Positions 18,943-27,754 of a stretch of 64,000 nt of DNA are shown here, one piece after another (within the stretch, counting starts at the first letter, position 1; each line of letters begins with the position of its first letter). The position numbers and the translations under genes were made by a program. The DNA lies in contig NZ_CP113097.1 of NCBI RefSeq assembly GCF_026625125.1, positions 3,658,001-3,722,000 of the forward strand, in the 5' to 3' direction. This DNA is from Pseudomonas putida (lineage in GTDB: Bacteria; Pseudomonadota; Gammaproteobacteria; Pseudomonadales; Pseudomonadaceae). The notes under the pieces are model-generated. The model did no database searches. It had not been told where the DNA came from and saw only the letters and a list, made by a program, of their open reading frames with translations.

Positions 18943-19239
18943 TTACCCGGTCTTTGAGCGCTCCGACTGACTAATCTCTCCGGCCGCGATCCGACGGGCG
19001 CGCCCCACACCCCAGGCCAGCGCTCTGGTCATGGATTCACCGGGACGTGAATCGAATGCCTCCTCATGAAGGGCCATGCCGCCTGAGGCATACACCCCGA
19101 TGAACATCTGCGTGTTACCTGTGCGCGACAGTCGCACCTGCACATCTATGAATGTTCCGTCATCGAGTCTTTCGTCATGAGTCCTACTGTGAAGCGTCGG
19201 GTCAGCCCAAGCCCAGAAAACTTCACCGCGTATCCTCAT
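18943..19239 (-). CDS. Hypothetical protein, 98 residues
   Basis: Begins MRIRGEVFWAWADPTLHS with a strong AGGAGAGCGCC ribosome site. It contains a beta-rich core (FIDVQVRLSRTGNTQMFIGVYASGG) and a helical C-terminal part with MTRALAWGVGRARRIA. This kind of small protein is seen in Pseudomonas mobile regions, but no function is assigned. Confidence 0.65.
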   Translation of the reverse strand: MRIRGEVFWAWADPTLHSRTHDERLDDGTFIDVQVRLSRTGNTQMFIGVYASGGMALHEEAFDSRPGESMTRALAWGVGRARRIAAGEISQSERSKTG

Positions 19240-19575
19240 GGCGCTCTCCTAATACTTTGGTCTTATTCGGATGGTGTATTGCCACCATAGCCAAAGCCCG
19301 GCGCTAAGCAACCGAGTACCACCGGTTTGTGATTTGAATCGGACAATCGGTTGTGATCGTCTCCCCGCCATTCACTACCGTGATATGGCGGGCACGGAGC
19401 ATCAGGCATAGACCGTGCGATCGACCTGGGCATGGAGGCGCTCAAGCCTTGGCGCGGCGTCACCTGCCACCTGCTCAAAGGGGGTCGGCATCAACTGCAT
19501 CACCATCGAACGGGCGAAGACGGTTTGCAAACCGATACAAGAACGGCCTATAGCCCCCCAGTCGCTTCGAGCGCC
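19240..19575. other. Gap with no well-supported gene
   Basis: About 335 bases. A 34-codon minus-strand frame near 19,397-19,500 (begins MVMQLMPTPFEQVAG) might be the tail of a lost gene; nothing else is supported. Confidence 0.3.
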
Positions 19576-19785
19576 TCACGCTACCTCTTCACGCTCAAAC
19601 AGTGCCCATAGCCGAGCAGACTCGGCGAACTCCAGCATCTCGACGAGTTGGTCTGCATCAACGTCGCTGCGTCGGTGCGCGGCAATCGCGAGTTCAGCAA
19701 GCACAGCTGCTCGACCATCGGGATCGGCCACCAGAGCCGATTGGTCATTGAGTTCGGCCAACCAGGCCGTTGGCAGCCTCAACAT
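19576..19785 (-). CDS. Hypothetical protein, 69 residues, third gene of the umuDC operon
   Basis: Begins [15 protein letters not shown] and is mostly helical with an acidic C-terminal segment. The ATG at 19783-19785 overlaps the umuC stop, so it is probably translated by coupling and induced with the SOS genes. A GTG start at 19797 is also open. No domain recognised. Confidence 0.6.
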   Translation of the reverse strand: MLRLPTAWLAELNDQSALVADPDGRAAVLAELAIAAHRRSDVDADQLVEMLEFAESARLWALFEREEVA

Positions 19786-21053
19786 TTGACCGTCCACAAC
19801 TGGTCGATCCGCGTCGTATAGGATTGGCTCATCATCTCCCTCCTCATTGCCCAGTCCGGTGTCGCCGGCACACTGGCGGCTCGCATCGTCCCCCTCCCCC
19901 AGCGCTCGTTGATGCCATCCATCACCTGCATCAGCCGGTCACATGCCACCGATTGCTTCAGCGCAAACAAGTCCCCTGAAAACTCACCTGATTGCCGCAG
20001 GTCCATCAGCAGCACCTCTGCCTTGCTGTAGCGAAAACCGGGCCTGAAGATGCGGCCAACCGCTTCTGTGGCTAATCGGGTCATCAACAGCGTGTCGCAG
20101 GTAGGGTATGGAAGTTCAACCAAAGCCCCCTGTGCGTGGTGCGCCTCATCCGGGTTGAACATGCCGGTGCGGATGCTGACGCGCATGCGCTTGCACACCG
20201 AACCCTGGGCCCGAAGCTTTTCTGCGGCCCGACCGACATAGGTGGCCACCGCCTGCTTGATGGGCGCCAGCTCAGTCAGCCGCTTGCCGAACATCCGACT
20301 GCAGCAGATTTCCTGCTTCGGCGGCTCAGCCTCGTCCAATTCCAGGCAAGGCGTGCCGGCCAGCTCGCGGGCAGTTTTCTCGACCACCACACTGAATTTC
20401 TGTCGCAGCGTCCAGGCGTCAGCCTTGGCCAGATCCATCGCCGTGTGAATGCCCATCGCTTCAAGGTGGGCAGTCATACGGCGACCCACTCCCCATACCT
20501 CTTTCACCTTGGTATTGCGTAGCACCCAATCGCGCTTGAACGGCTCGGTAATATCGACCACCCCGCCAGTCTGGGCTTGCAAGCGCTTGGCCATGTGATT
20601 GGCGAGCTTGGCCAAGGTCTTTGTGCCGGCGATCCCAACCCCCACAGGTATGCCGGTGCACTGGAAGATCCTGGACCGGAGCTTTCGCCCGAACTGGCTC
20701 AGGTTTTCCTGAATACCGGACAGATCAGCGAAGCACTCGTCGATGCTGTAGATCTCGGCGGCAGGCACCATCGACTCGATCAGGGACATGACGCGCTCGC
20801 TCATGTCGCCGTAAAGCGCGTAATTACTGCTAAAGGCCATGATGCCGTGCCGACGCAGCTTGTCCTTGGCCTGAAAGTACGGTTCGCCCATCTTCACGAA
20901 TGGCTTGGCGTCGTATGACCTGGCGATCACGCACCCATCATTGTTGCTCAACACAACGATCGGGGTCTTGGCCAGGTCGGGCCGGAATACCCGCTCGCAG
21001 CTCGCGTAAAACGAGTTGCAATCGATGAGTGCGAAAACTTGGTCACTGCGCAT
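19779..21053 (-). CDS. umuC: UmuC-type Y-family DNA polymerase V catalytic subunit
   Basis: Error-prone translesion polymerase, 424 residues from [23 protein letters not shown]. The palm motifs are clear: [11 protein letters not shown] with the first catalytic Asp, [14 protein letters not shown], and [12 protein letters not shown] with the Asp-Glu pair; helix-hairpin-helix and little-finger regions follow. Its ATG overlaps the end of umuD. Expressed with umuD from the LexA-controlled promoter at about 21,490. It lies in an accessory stretch, so it may be an extra mobile copy of the rulAB/umuDC type. Confidence 0.95.
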   Translation of the reverse strand: MRSDQVFALIDCNSFYASCERVFRPDLAKTPIVVLSNNDGCVIARSYDAKPFVKMGEPYFQAKDKLRRHGIMAFSSNYALYGDMSERVMSLIESMVPAAEIYSIDECFADLSGIQENLSQFGRKLRSRIFQCTGIPVGVGIAGTKTLAKLANHMAKRLQAQTGGVVDITEPFKRDWVLRNTKVKEVWGVGRRMTAHLEAMGIHTAMDLAKADAWTLRQKFSVVVEKTARELAGTPCLELDEAEPPKQEICCSRMFGKRLTELAPIKQAVATYVGRAAEKLRAQGSVCKRMRVSIRTGMFNPDEAHHAQGALVELPYPTCDTLLMTRLATEAVGRIFRPGFRYSKAEVLLMDLRQSGEFSGDLFALKQSVACDRLMQVMDGINERWGRGTMRAASVPATPDWAMRREMMSQSYTTRIDQLWTVKC

Positions 21054-21471
21054 GGTCGCGAACGCTGTAACGCACAACGCCCCATATGACCAGATCATCG
21101 CCCTCCATGATGTACCGCGGCGGATACGCCGGGTTTTCCGACTTGAGGATCACCACGCCGTCGCGACGATGCAGGCGCTTGCAGACCGGCTCGCTGTTTA
21201 CCGCGGCAATGACCACGTCGCCGTGCTCGGCCTCCCGGCCGCGATCTACGATGACAATGTCGCCGGAGTAAATCCCCGCCCCTTGCATGCTGTCGCCCTC
21301 CACTTTCACCAGATACACATGGGGTGCGCGGAGGTCGAACAGCTCATCAAGGGAGATATGGCCTTCCAGATGATCCGCTGCCGGGGATGGAAATCCGGCC
21401 GGCACATGAAATGAATAGAGCGGTAGCGGCTCGGTAGTGCCAGATGGCGTACCCAAAATTGTGATGGTCAT
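21043..21471 (-). CDS. umuD: UmuD-type S24 peptidase, polymerase V accessory subunit
   Basis: 142 residues from MTITILGTPSG. It has the self-cleavage Ala-Gly bond in FHVPAGFPSP, the catalytic serine in VEGDSMQGAGI and the catalytic lysine in the CKRL segment after VVIAAVNSEPV. RecA filaments stimulate self-cleavage to UmuD', which binds UmuC. The start 21471 sits 21 bases downstream of the LexA box; the longer open frame is discarded for that reason. Confidence 0.95.
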   Translation of the reverse strand: MTITILGTPSGTTEPLPLYSFHVPAGFPSPAADHLEGHISLDELFDLRAPHVYLVKVEGDSMQGAGIYSGDIVIVDRGREAEHGDVVIAAVNSEPVCKRLHRRDGVVILKSENPAYPPRYIMEGDDLVIWGVVRYSVRDHAQ

Positions 21472-21491
21472 AATGGTGAGCCTGATGAATA

Positions 21492-21507
21492 CTGTATGTG
21501 TATACAG
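21492..21507. promoter_or_regulatory. LexA (SOS) box between umuDC and the SRAP gene
   Basis: CTG-TATGTGTATA-CAG, a full match to the CTG-N10-CAG LexA consensus. It is 21 bases before umuD and 67 bases before the divergent SRAP gene, so LexA could control both. Confidence 0.9.
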
Positions 21508-21573
21508 TAAATCCGGCATCGGCCGCTCGGTCAATCCTGGGCGATGAAAATTCTGACGGGCGAGAGGTGGGCA

Positions 21574-22263
21574 ATGTGCGGACGGTACTCGATCTACGAA
21601 TCGATGGATCATTACCTGCGCCAGCTATCGCTGGACCTGGTCGTGATAAATGGTTATGACCACGAGCCAATAAGCCGTTACAACGTGGCGCCCTCCACCC
21701 GCGTCGAGGTCATACGCCAGGTAGACGGGGGGCTGAGCGTGGATCGGGTGAAGTGGGGGTGGTCGCCATTTTGGGCGAAGGGGAAGCGCCCCGACCCGAT
21801 CAATGCTCGTGCTGAGACGGTCGTGACGGGGAAGTTCTTCAGAGACCTGTGGCCAGCCGGTAGAGCCCTGGCGCCAGCGAACGGGTGGTTCGAGTGGATA
21901 CCCGACCCAGCAGAGCCAAAGCGAAAACAACCGATGTACATCACGAGCGCGGATGGCGCCCCGCTTTACTTCGCTGCGCTCGCTGAAGTGCACCAGGGCA
22001 CTGAGCCGGACGAGCGCGACGGGTTCGTGATCGTCACGGCCGCGGCAGACCAGGGGCTGATCGACATCCATGACAGAAAGCCCTTGGTGCTGACGCCAGA
22101 GACCGCTCTAGAATGGCTGGCCCCTACCACGTCGCCTGAGCGCGCTGCAGCGATCGTGGAGACAGGATGCCGCCCGGCTGAGGATTTCAGGTGGTACCCG
22201 GTGGGCAAGGCCGTGGGGAATGTACGTAATCAGGGCGCTGAGTTGATAAGGCCGATTCAGTGA
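21574..22263 (+). CDS. SRAP-family abasic-site processing protein (YedK/HMCES-like)
   Basis: 229 residues, start at MCGRYSIYES so that Cys2, the residue that forms the thiazolidine link to abasic DNA, becomes the N-terminus after Met removal. NVAPST, the INARAET active-site segment, PANGWFEW and the C-terminal HDRKPLVL histidine motif are all present. It protects abasic sites in single-stranded DNA. GAGAGG precedes the ATG. It is divergent from umuDC across a LexA box, a sensible pairing of lesion tolerance genes. Full length, probably functional. Confidence 0.93.
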   Translation: MCGRYSIYESMDHYLRQLSLDLVVINGYDHEPISRYNVAPSTRVEVIRQVDGGLSVDRVKWGWSPFWAKGKRPDPINARAETVVTGKFFRDLWPAGRALAPANGWFEWIPDPAEPKRKQPMYITSADGAPLYFAALAEVHQGTEPDERDGFVIVTAAADQGLIDIHDRKPLVLTPETALEWLAPTTSPERAAAIVETGCRPAEDFRWYPVGKAVGNVRNQGAELIRPIQ

Positions 22264-22524
22264 AGAGGCGGCACATCCTTGTACCGGAATTGGCGCTTTC
22301 ACTCGCTCAACATGAGGTATGATGCCGGCCCCGTCGCGCTCAATCAGACGTGGCGGTTCGCTGCGCCATGCAGTCGCTGTAGATTCGCCCGGCCACCGGA
22401 TCAGCATGGCGCTGCCTGGTTGGGGTGGAGCTTGATATGAGAGGTACCTCAGGCGGAGGTGTTGACTGTCGAGTGCACAACAGATGCTCTGCAGCCAAAG
22501 TTCAACTCTTCAAGGATAGGTTTC

Positions 22525-22761
22525 ATGTTCAAACAACTGATCTGTGCCACTGCTATCGCAGCTGCGATGAGCTCCATTTCCGCGTGTGCCGAAGATGTCA
22601 AAGAGCCTAAGTGCTCCGACTTAAAGCGCAATGATCAGGAGATGCTGAAGAAGCAGGAAGCTAAGTACCCAGAGCTGATGCGCAAGCTGCGAGAAAAATG
22701 CCCCAACCAAGGTACCGGAGGCTTTGTGCCCAGCACTGCTACGAAAGGCCTCATCAGGTAA
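22525..22761 (+). CDS. Small exported hypothetical protein
   Basis: 78 residues from MFKQLICATAIAAAMSSISACAED: a signal peptide with cleavage near Ala/Ser-Ala. The mature part is Lys/Glu-rich with two cysteines (EPKCSDLKRND, LREKCPNQG) that may form a disulfide. AAGGATAGG precedes the start. Periplasmic location inferred. Family not recognised. Confidence 0.65.
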   Translation: MFKQLICATAIAAAMSSISACAEDVKEPKCSDLKRNDQEMLKKQEAKYPELMRKLREKCPNQGTGGFVPSTATKGLIR

Positions 22762-22764
22762 CTA

Positions 22765-22974
22765 TTAGCTCTCGCTGCGATTACGGCAACACCCAGTTAG
22801 GGCATGGTGAGCCTTAGCAATTGCCTGGGTGGCGGCGGTCGCAGCCTTCGACGCCTTTGTCGCGGCACTCTCGGCCTTCCGGGTCAGCTCAGCCAAGCGT
22901 TTGTCACGCTCGGCCAGGGCAGCATCGTAGGCTAGCCGGATCTTGGCCATCAGGCTGGACCGGGTCGTGGCCAT
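22765..22974 (-). CDS. Hypothetical Ala/Lys-rich helical protein
   Basis: 69 residues from MATTRSSLMAKIRLAYDAAL; the middle (residues 20-55) is an Ala-rich heptad-like helix. No convincing ribosome site. It may be a prophage-derived remnant; the start is uncertain. Confidence 0.4.
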   Translation of the reverse strand: MATTRSSLMAKIRLAYDAALAERDKRLAELTRKAESAATKASKAATAATQAIAKAHHALTGCCRNRSES

Positions 22975-23338
22975 GGACCAGAACGCCGATATCTCGCCTC
23001 GACTAACCCTGGCCTTCAATCGGAAGAGCATGCTGATGCGCTGGCGTCACTTAGAGGCGCTGATGTTCAACGCCGCAACAAATCTGGACTTCAAGCGTGC
23101 TGAGACGTTAAGAACGTACTGTTTCCGCCACAGGAATCCATCCACATGGTTTGAACAGGCCGGCACAGGGGTACCTGCTTCGGCCGAGCTCCAGCGACTA
23201 CACCAACCAAAGGAACCAAGCTGGCAAGCATACCGGCGCTGGGCTCAAGCCCTATCTCGGCGATGCCGACGATAAATACCACCACCGCGCCGCTCCTGTC
23301 CGAAGCCGCCTGACCATCCGGCGCTGCCCGTCAGTTCC

Positions 23339-23509
23339 TCAACGCTTTCTGATCGGCTTGGAGATAATCACCGAAGCCAAAAAGCACGCTCCGAGAACAG
23401 CCAGCCAGACAAAGTGCTGGCCAGGATACATCGACGATAGGGCTCCCCATATGCCAAACAGCGCAAAGCCGACACGGCGTAAACGCCTTGGTGTGGGCCA
23501 CTCCTGCAT
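23339..23509 (-). CDS. Small membrane protein in the prophage lysis region
   Basis: 56 residues from MQEWPTPRRLRRVGFALFGIWG, with two hydrophobic segments separated by a short turn (FALFGIWGALSSMYPGQHF and WLAVLGACFLASVI) and basic ends. It lies 10 bases downstream of the Rz-like gene on the same strand. A holin-like function is possible but not shown. Confidence 0.45.
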   Translation of the reverse strand: MQEWPTPRRLRRVGFALFGIWGALSSMYPGQHFVWLAVLGACFLASVIISKPIRKR

Positions 23510-23519
23510 CCGGCTTGCT

Positions 23520-24050
23520 TTAACGTGATGACTGTCCACTGCTATTCCTCTCCTGTATCGAGAGGCCATTATAGATCGACTCGCACGCCAGCCCATCTAC
23601 TCGACTTCGCTCAAGCGCTGCTGCGCAGCTGCCCGCCATTCGGTCAGACACTTCAAGCAATTCCCCGAGCACCACGACGACAGAGGTTCCTGCCTGGCGC
23701 TGCTGGGTAGTGATGGTATCGCAGGTTGCTGCTCGGCCGGCGCGCAGTCGGGCGATTTTACTGCGCAGCCCACCAGCAGCAGCGGCGCGGTCTTTGGCCA
23801 GTTCAAGTTGTTGTCGTGCACTCTCGCCCTTCTTGTCCGCCACGGCTTGGCGGCGCTGTTCTTCGGTTCTGGCTTGGGCGGCAGCGCGGCGGTCGCGCTC
23901 GGAAACCTCGAGCCGGTCGTCGGCCAGATCGCGGCGTGCCGTCTCAATATCGCCCTTCGCCACCGCCCCTCGATACTGCTGGCCACCCGCGACCAGCACT
24001 AGGGCGATCAGCCACCAGCACCAGGCCGGTACCGCGGCCAGCCAGCTCAT
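23520..24050 (-). CDS. DUF2514-family phage lysis protein (Rz-like i-spanin)
   Basis: 176 residues: an N-terminal Trp-rich membrane anchor (MSWLAAVPAWCWWLIALVLVAGG), then a long charged coiled coil (about 35-115) and a Cys-containing C-terminal domain. This is the layout of inner-membrane spanins that help disrupt the outer membrane at lysis. The start overlaps the stop of the preceding endolysin-like pseudogene (ATGA). Survivor of a decayed prophage lysis cassette. Confidence 0.8.
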   Translation of the reverse strand: MSWLAAVPAWCWWLIALVLVAGGQQYRGAVAKGDIETARRDLADDRLEVSERDRRAAAQARTEEQRRQAVADKKGESARQQLELAKDRAAAAGGLRSKIARLRAGRAATCDTITTQQRQAGTSVVVVLGELLEVSDRMAGSCAAALERSRVDGLACESIYNGLSIQERNSSGQSSR

Positions 24051-24490
24051 GCCAGCGCCCTCCGCGCACCTTCGTCAATGATTGCCGGCGGGTATGAGTT
24101 GCCGCCGTTCTCGTGGATGATGATGCTGACAACCATCCCGCGCAGCGTGGCCGGATCCTTGATGTTGATCGGGTCGGTGGCACCCACGCTCAGGCGCTTG
24201 GCCACGGCCGAGGCATAGGCCTGGGTGTCGTTCTCATTGCTCGGCGCCCAGCGGTTGATGGTTTCGAGCACGATGTCGATGCCTTAGCCGCCAACGCCTG
24301 GCATGCCGTTCTTGCCCCGGTAGTTGATCAGCAGCTTGCCCAAGGCTCGGATGCCGGTCTCGGGTGTGTCGAAGATGGCAAAGCGCCCACTAGGTTCCCT
24401 GCCGATCTGGCCTTGCCAGTTGTTGCGTGGGTCGAAGTCAATGTTGCCGGGGTTCCGATTACGAACGCCCCGGGGCTGCGGCTGAGTCAT
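24047..24490 (-). pseudogene. Phage structural/endolysin-like protein interrupted by an in-frame stop
   Basis: Two frames form one protein in the same reading frame. The first part (24284-24490) starts MTQPQPRGVRNRNPGNID; the second resumes at GIDIVLETINRWAPSNENDTQAYA and ends at 24047. They are separated only by a TAA at 24284-24286 where related proteins have a lysine-like codon. The RGVRNRNPGNI start is typical of phage virion/lysin proteins. The overlap with the Rz-like gene is preserved. A single substitution has inactivated it. Confidence 0.75.
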
Positions 24491-24578
24491 GGGTTTTCTC
24501 CACGCAAAAAGAAGCCCGCACGAGGCGGGCTGAGTGATGAATGCGCTATTATCAGGCCACTACGAAGGGGGGGGCCAA

Positions 24579-24941
24579 ATGAAACAACTATGGATTGGAG
24601 TGGCGCTCGCTATTGGGCTAAGCGGCTGCGGGACCGTGCGAACGGTATCGGACGAGTCGAAAGCCATGGGCGATCTAGCCGAATGGAACACGTACTGCCC
24701 GGCCATCCCTCGGATGTACAGCGGCGTTGCGTACCAGTTTTGCAACCTAACTGGACCGGAAAGACCAGGAACACATTCAGACCCCTATCAAATCCTGATC
24801 GACATGGCCGCATCTGGTATTGCTGATACCGTTGTGCTGCCGTATACCAGCTATCAGCAATACAAATACGGCAATATGGTGATACCAAGCTTTAGCCCGC
24901 AGCTAATTCAAGAGCAGCCTGAGTCGGGGCCTTCATTGTGA
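24579..24941 (+). CDS. YceK/YidQ-like lipoprotein (copy 1)
   Basis: 120 residues. The N-terminus MKQLWIGVALAIGLSGCGTVRT is a lipoprotein signal with the lipobox LSGC (Cys17). The mature part contains YSGVAYQFCNL and DMAASGIADTVVLPYTSYQQY, the YceK-family core. It probably sits in the outer membrane. A paralogue follows at 25,405. It lies on the plus strand inside the prophage remnant, perhaps carried as a morphogenetic cargo gene. Confidence 0.82.
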   Translation: MKQLWIGVALAIGLSGCGTVRTVSDESKAMGDLAEWNTYCPAIPRMYSGVAYQFCNLTGPERPGTHSDPYQILIDMAASGIADTVVLPYTSYQQYKYGNMVIPSFSPQLIQEQPESGPSL

Positions 24942-25118
24942 CAGTAGCCTCGCGGCTGCAATCCTTCTGAACCTTAGCTACGACGCAGACTTCGAGAACT
25001 CCCTCGCCCAGTAGCTGGCGTGGCTTTGCTGCCTGCGAAAAAACCGCTGACAGGCTGGCTATGTGTCCTCAGTGGTTCTGATGCGTAATACATGGACTGA
25101 ACCAGAAGGAATTGAGTC

Positions 25119-25304
25119 ATGCGAATCAAAATGGCGGTGTTGTTAGTCCTGTGCGCACTGGGTGGCGGGTGCGGGAGCTTTTCTCAGGGGAATAGCCGTG
25201 ACACCCAAGCACAAGGCATACCCTGTGATGGTGATCCACCAAACCAGCCTGAGTGCTCGTCCCGACAACCGCGCGATGGCTGGTGGAACGATCGCAGATA
25301 CTGA
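25119..25304 (+). CDS. Small lipoprotein
   Basis: 61 residues from MRIKMAVLLVLCALGGGCGSFS: lipoprotein signal with lipobox GGGC. The mature part is short, with two more cysteines (IPCDGDPP, PECSSRQ). AGAAGGAATTGAGTC precedes the ATG. It lies between the two YceK-like copies. Confidence 0.6.
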   Translation: MRIKMAVLLVLCALGGGCGSFSQGNSRDTQAQGIPCDGDPPNQPECSSRQPRDGWWNDRRY

Positions 25305-25404
25305 AAATTTTAAGAACGCGCCGCCGCGGCCAGAGCCAACAAAGCGCATTCGCTGATCTGGCTCTGAGCCCGCCGTCATAGCCACTACTGATGGAATTAC
25401 TTCG

Positions 25405-25728
25405 ATGAGCAAACTATGGATTGGAATGGCTCTTACTATTATGTTGAGCGGGTGTGGGACCGTACGAACGGTGTCGAACGAATCGAAAGCCGTGGATGAT
25501 CTCGCTAGATGGCAGACTACTTGCCATACAATTCCTCGCGCGTACAGCGGAGTCGCTTATCAGTTTTGCAATTTGAATGGGCCACAACGTAGCGGGCCTC
25601 ATTGGGCGCCCTTCTCTATCCTGGTCGATATGGCGGTGTCGGGCATTGCCGATACAGTGATCCTTCCGTACACCGGATATCAACAATACAAGCGCGGCAA
25701 TGTGCCCATTCGTAGAATGGAATATTGA
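25405..25728 (+). CDS. YceK/YidQ-like lipoprotein (copy 2)
   Basis: 107 residues, starting MSKLWIGMALTIMLSGCGTVRT with lipobox LSGC. It is a close paralogue of the gene at 24,579: YSGVAYQFCNL and SGIADTVILPYTGYQQYK are shared, but the C-terminal tail is shorter. Tandem duplication inferred. Same strand, with one small lipoprotein gene between them. Confidence 0.82.
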   Translation: MSKLWIGMALTIMLSGCGTVRTVSNESKAVDDLARWQTTCHTIPRAYSGVAYQFCNLNGPQRSGPHWAPFSILVDMAVSGIADTVILPYTGYQQYKRGNVPIRRMEY

Positions 25729-25737
25729 TGCCCCTTA

Positions 25738-25912
25738 TCAGGCCGCAGGAGCTTCAGGCTCTGGCACTGGATCAACCGGGTCCGTCTCGGCGCTGTAGTC
25801 TTTCAGCACTTGGGGCGGTGAAGACTTGAGCAGTCGGGAACTGACTCAGGATCTCCCGCGCCCGGGCATCAGCTTCTTCCTGGGTGGCGTATCGTGTGTT
25901 GTTGCACGTCAT
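25738..25912 (-). pseudogene. Small prophage gene with an apparent frameshift
   Basis: The frame opens at 25912 as MTCNNTRYATQEEADARARE and closes early at 25772. In the next frame the sequence continues as LKDYSAETDPVDPVPEPEA to a stop at 25738, which reads like the natural acidic tail. The shift lies in a run of four C (minus strand, near 25,820). The intact product would be about 57 residues. Confidence 0.45.
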
Positions 25913-26430
25913 AGGCGTTGCTCATATTTACGGCTACAAATGGTATAGCGGTGCCCTCCTGGAGCTGATTAGAAACCTGTGACATCGATTACAAGTGGAC
26001 TGCCACTGGAGTAGAAACATTGCTCGCAGCCGGCGGACTGGGGTCAAACGACGGCGAGGTATGGTCGGTTATCAGCGCCCCGCCCGTCGACTGAATACCA
26101 TCACTCTGGCAGATGCCGTAGAGCATGTAGTGCGATCTAACCAAATCCCAGGATGCTTCGTTGGGAAATCTCTCTTGGATGTTTCTGCCGTAGAATGATG
26201 GAAAGCAAATAGCATACTTACGGCCTGCAGGCAGAGCTTATTTGATATTGAAAACAAGTGAAAGCAAACTGACACCAAGCGCTTCAATCCGTGGGAAACT
26301 GGGCGCTGGCCGCCAAACATGAAGGCAGCCAAGGCTAGCTACAAAGAGGCCCTACGACTGCGCCCGATTCAGCACCGCGCCGAGAAGAAGCGCCTCGCGG
26401 CCTGACCTTCCAGCGCTGCCCGCCCGCGCA
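25913..26430. other. Degraded prophage sequence without a supported gene
   Basis: About 520 bases. Open frames on both strands are short and show no family signal. A 28-codon plus-strand remnant (begins MKAAKASYKEALRLRP at about 26,320) could be the tail of a lost gene. Confidence 0.3.
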
Positions 26431-26820
26431 TCAGTGCGCGGTTGGCATGGTTCCGAATGAGGTCTGCCTGACTAAAGCGACATCAACGTGATAGTTGGAA
26501 AAGTCACTTGCAGGAGCGTCGGTGCGCAAAGTGGCACTCAGCGCGACATCCTGAACTTTTTTCAGCTCATGAAGAATGCTTGAGAACTGGTGCTCATGGA
26601 CAAGTATCAGCAGGACGCAGTTCACGTCTCCCTGGAATGCCCTCTGCAGGTCGTTTAGGTCAAAAGCCAGCCCGACTCCACGCTTGTAAGCATCCACGAG
26701 ATCTCTAGTTGATGCGACATCCAGCTTTGGTGCCGCGGTGGACCCGGGGCGCTGTTTTACCCTGGTCTGGGTAATCACATGGCCACACATCTGTAAAAAC
26801 AACGACTCGTACCACTCCAC
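26431..26820 (-). CDS. Hypothetical protein, 129 residues
   Basis: Starts with GTG at 26820 behind a strong GAGGAGAGCGCT site. It has a helical N-terminal half and a beta/helix pattern (VNCVLLILVHEHQFSSILHELKK) in the middle. No membrane or signal segment. Not recognised; accessory. Confidence 0.6.
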   Translation of the reverse strand: MEWYESLFLQMCGHVITQTRVKQRPGSTAAPKLDVASTRDLVDAYKRGVGLAFDLNDLQRAFQGDVNCVLLILVHEHQFSSILHELKKVQDVALSATLRTDAPASDFSNYHVDVALVRQTSFGTMPTAH

Positions 26821-26962
26821 AGCGCTCTCCTCTAAAAAAGCGCGTCATCTTTACCTTAGTTCCAGCAATTGCGCCACCTCGATGCTGCAAGGCTGGCCCC
26901 TACTGAACTACGGCGCTTTTTCCCAGAGCACGTAGCATTGAGCTGCCCAGCACGCCCCAGTC

Positions 26963-27268
26963 TCACCAATTGAGATGTTGTCCCAGGAGCTCGAGCGCGA
27001 CATCCCGAGCCTGCACGCTCACCTCAGCATTCCAACCTTTGGTCGCGTTCCAGTAATTGCATGATCCCGCAGTGGAGCAATCACGCCAGCACATGACATC
27101 GCCCTGCTCGATCTGGGCAGTCGACTGCAACTCAATGACGGTGTACGCGCTCTGCGCCTCCACCCAAATCGCGATCCGATCCTGGTTGATCCTCTCAACC
27201 ACCCCAATCGTCAGCACTCCGCGTCTCTCCATAGAAGTCATGTGCAGCGTCAAATGAAACGACCTCAC
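26963..27268 (-). CDS. Hypothetical protein, about 100 residues
   Basis: Begins with GTG at 27268 or ATG further in (MTSMERRGVLTIGVVERI). Beta-rich core with two cysteines (VMCWRDCSTAGSC). No domain recognised. Same strand as the preceding hypothetical gene. Confidence 0.5.
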   Translation of the reverse strand: MRSFHLTLHMTSMERRGVLTIGVVERINQDRIAIWVEAQSAYTVIELQSTAQIEQGDVMCWRDCSTAGSCNYWNATKGWNAEVSVQARDVALELLGQHLNW

Positions 27269-27316
27269 AATGCCGCTACCTGGAAGAACCGCCTAATCGT
27301 GGATCACTCTAAACGC

Positions 27317-27415
27317 TTAAACGCCTCGGTCCCAATGGTATGCGATAGCCAGCGCGGTGAATGCCAATACCGATTCGGCAACCAGGAATACGCCGTAGAA
27401 ATTTTCTGAAAACAT
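27317..27415 (-). CDS. Possible 32-residue membrane peptide
   Basis: MFSENFYGVFLVAESVLAFT and a basic end (YHWDRGV). One hydrophobic segment, AGAGA near the start. Too short to be sure. Confidence 0.3.
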   Translation of the reverse strand: MFSENFYGVFLVAESVLAFTALAIAYHWDRGV

Positions 27416-27571
27416 GACTGAATCTCTAAGATGCCACATAGCCCTGTGCTCTGCGGGAATGGCTCAGAGCCATCAGATTTTGCAAAAGTTCAGAGATTAC
27501 GCGGCGCTGCCGGCCAGCTCATAAAAGAAAACGCCGCCCAGAAAAAGGCGGCGTTAGCAGGTGCGGGCGCT

Positions 27572-27754
27572 CTAGGGCTTAAAGCCCTTGTCCTTACTAC
27601 GATCGGGAGGGGTGATATCCCATAATTTGTCGCTCGCCTCTTGCTGCGTCTTGGCTTTCTTGTCCGCCCCGGATTCCCAGCATCCGCTGAGGGAAATTGC
27701 AGCAATGGCAACGATGGCTGCCTGGTTGATCGGGGTGACTTTTTCAGAGCGCAT
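27572..27754 (-). CDS. Small prophage lipoprotein
   Basis: 60 residues from MRSEKVTPINQAAIVAIAAISLSGCWES: signal with lipobox LSGC. The mature part is short and charged (SDKLWDITPPDRSKDKG). The start overlaps the end of the replication-protein remnant by 11 bases. Confidence 0.55.
   Translation of the reverse strand: MRSEKVTPINQAAIVAIAAISLSGCWESGADKKAKTQQEASDKLWDITPPDRSKDKGFKP

Noticed and set aside
26072..26332. Minus-strand frame of 86 codons
   Set aside because: No ribosome site or family pattern; composition looks random within degraded prophage DNA.
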